22,196 nt of DNA. It comes from JBHOQX01 sp042408595 (GTDB lineage: Bacteria > Chloroflexota > Chloroflexia > Chloroflexales > Roseiflexaceae). The position numbers and the translations under genes are program-made. Location of the stretch: the NCBI GenBank assembly GCA_042408595.1, contig JBHOQX010000093.1, positions 1 to 22,196 on the forward strand. The letters are read 5' to 3'. Each line of letters starts with the position of its first letter. Within the stretch, counting starts at the first letter, position 1. The notes beneath the pieces were generated by a model, which was not told where the DNA came from, made no database searches, and saw only the letters and a list, made by a program, of their open reading frames with translations. Below, piece by piece: positions 21,780 through 22,196 of the stretch.

Positions 21780-22056
21780 GGGCGCCTGAGCTGGCGGGCC
21801 GGATTCTACCAGCGGCTGCACGAGGAGGATCGCCACGAGTGGGATGAGCTTCGTAAGGGCGAAGCATGCTTCGCCCCAACACGCGAGCAGGCGCGCCGTA
21901 AGGGCGCAGCGCGCCGCGCCTCAACAGCCCGCCAGGCCCAGCGCGTCGCCCAGGCCAATGGCGACTCCAGCACACGGGTCTTCGGGCCGGGTGTAAGCGA
22001 GCGCACCATCCGCCGCGACCGGCTGTTCCGCTGTGGGACGGCGCATCGTGAGGCAC
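21780..22056 (+). pseudogene. Open-frame remnant carrying two repeat insertions, cut by an IS element
   Basis: A frame open since about 21100 reads here W-R-A-G-F-Y-Q-R-L-H-E-E-D-R-H-E-W-D-E-L-R, then repeat-derived residues, then V-F-G-P-G-V-S-E-R-T-I-R-R-D-R near 22000 and runs on into the IS left end. I do not recognise the family. The S-E-R-T-I-R-R-D-R stretch resembles an HTH recognition helix, so a replication or regulatory protein of the mobile element is possible. No start codon of its own is convincing. Confidence 0.35.
21852..21926 (+). repeat. Pair of diverged palindromic repeats (CGTAAGGGCG...), 45 bp apart
   Basis: Copy 1 (21852-21881) begins CGTAAGGGCG and contains the perfect dyad GGGCGAAGCA / TGCTTCGCCC (21857-21876). 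Copy 2 (21897-21926) begins with the same ten bases and ends with a similar TCAACA, but its centre has diverged. The offset of 45 bp equals 15 codons, so both preserve the frame of the surrounding remnant. They look like a small REP-like element. Confidence 0.55.
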
Positions 22057-22196
22057 TTAGAAACTATCTCAAAACGTTGGGGTATATGGTACCATCCCGT
22101 GCAGCAGAAATGAGGAAGGAGCGCACGCACTGCCACGTACCCGAAAGCAACCAAAGGAACTGCCCACCATCTGGCGCGTGCCAGATGATCTGTGGG
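22057..22196 (+). mobile_element. Left end of an IS5-like insertion sequence (runs off the window)
   Basis: The sequence changes abruptly to AT-richer DNA at TTAGAAACTATCTCAAAACG, which looks like an IS left terminal repeat preceded by a TTA target. A transposase-like frame starts about 70 bp inside. The right end, terminal-repeat match and target duplication lie outside the window. Confidence 0.5.
22130..22196 (+). CDS. IS5-family-like transposase, N-terminal fragment
   Basis: The visible residues after a CTG at 22130 are P-R-T-R-K-Q-P-K-E-L-P-T-I-W-R-V-P-D-D-L-W, the usual beginning of one IS5-type transposase group, where the catalytic DDE residues come later. AGGAAGGAG lies about 8 nt upstream. 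CTG would be an unusual start; no ATG, GTG or TTG occurs close by in frame. Cut by the right edge of the window. Confidence 0.6.
   Translation, partial: MPRTRKQPKELPTIWRVPDDLW

Noticed and set aside
21852..21926. CRISPR array
   Set aside because: Only two diverged repeat units with a 15-bp gap; there are no regular spacers.

Overview
The window is high-GC DNA with dense, translationally coupled operons. It looks like a bacterium of the Chloroflexota (class Chloroflexia or nearby). That placement is an inference from gene style, an MmyB-type regulator, a TTCGACAAGCTCAGG-type dispersed repeat and a GGGCGAAGCA/TGCTTCGCCC palindrome, which I associate with that phylum. No rRNA, tRNA or CRISPR array is visible.

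Layout. (1) 1-5271: a divergent MmyB-like HTH regulator (minus) faces a five-gene plus-strand cluster: SMP-30-like lipoprotein, lactonase-like metallo-hydrolase, zinc-free MDR oxidoreductase, SDR and aldo/keto reductase. This suggests lactone/carbonyl detoxification or catabolism. (2) 5430-6268: an ECF sigma factor and a soluble H-x3-C-x2-C anti-sigma factor, transcribed leftward. (3) 6440-11012: a rightward sulfide/persulfide module: rhodanese-DUF2892 membrane protein, persulfide-dioxygenase-like protein fused to two rhodanese domains, stand-alone rhodanese, TauE/SafE exporter, a 61-aa membrane protein and an SQR-like flavoprotein. Together these could take sulfide to persulfide, then to sulfite and export. 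(4) 11154-11882: a membrane-anchored DsbA-like thioredoxin (minus) split by an in-frame TGA. (5) 12140-12775: BioY biotin transporter. (6) 12848-13600: decayed DNA, including an internally deleted PDZ/Lon-like protease pseudogene. (7) 13583-15629: a PucR-like regulator without its C-terminal HTH, and an SDR (minus). (8) 15930-19878: ethanolamine ammonia-lyase EutB and EutC and an APC permease. (9) 20351-22196: ruins of a mobile region: a frameshifted DUF6094-type methyltransferase, repeats inside an open frame, and the left end of an IS5-like element.

Most interesting signals. The SQR-like gene stops at a TGA that falls where the family carries its second redox cysteine, and the same frame continues for 53 codons into a convincing family C-terminus, with a bacterial-SECIS-like hairpin right after the TGA. 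This is either a selenocysteine-containing SQR or a nonsense mutation. The neighbouring DsbA gene also has a single in-frame TGA, at a conserved Trp position, which argues for caution. The second signal is the ECF/zinc-anti-sigma pair placed divergently to the sulfide module, with an ECF-type promoter in the shared intergenic region: a candidate undescribed reactive-sulfur-sensing switch.
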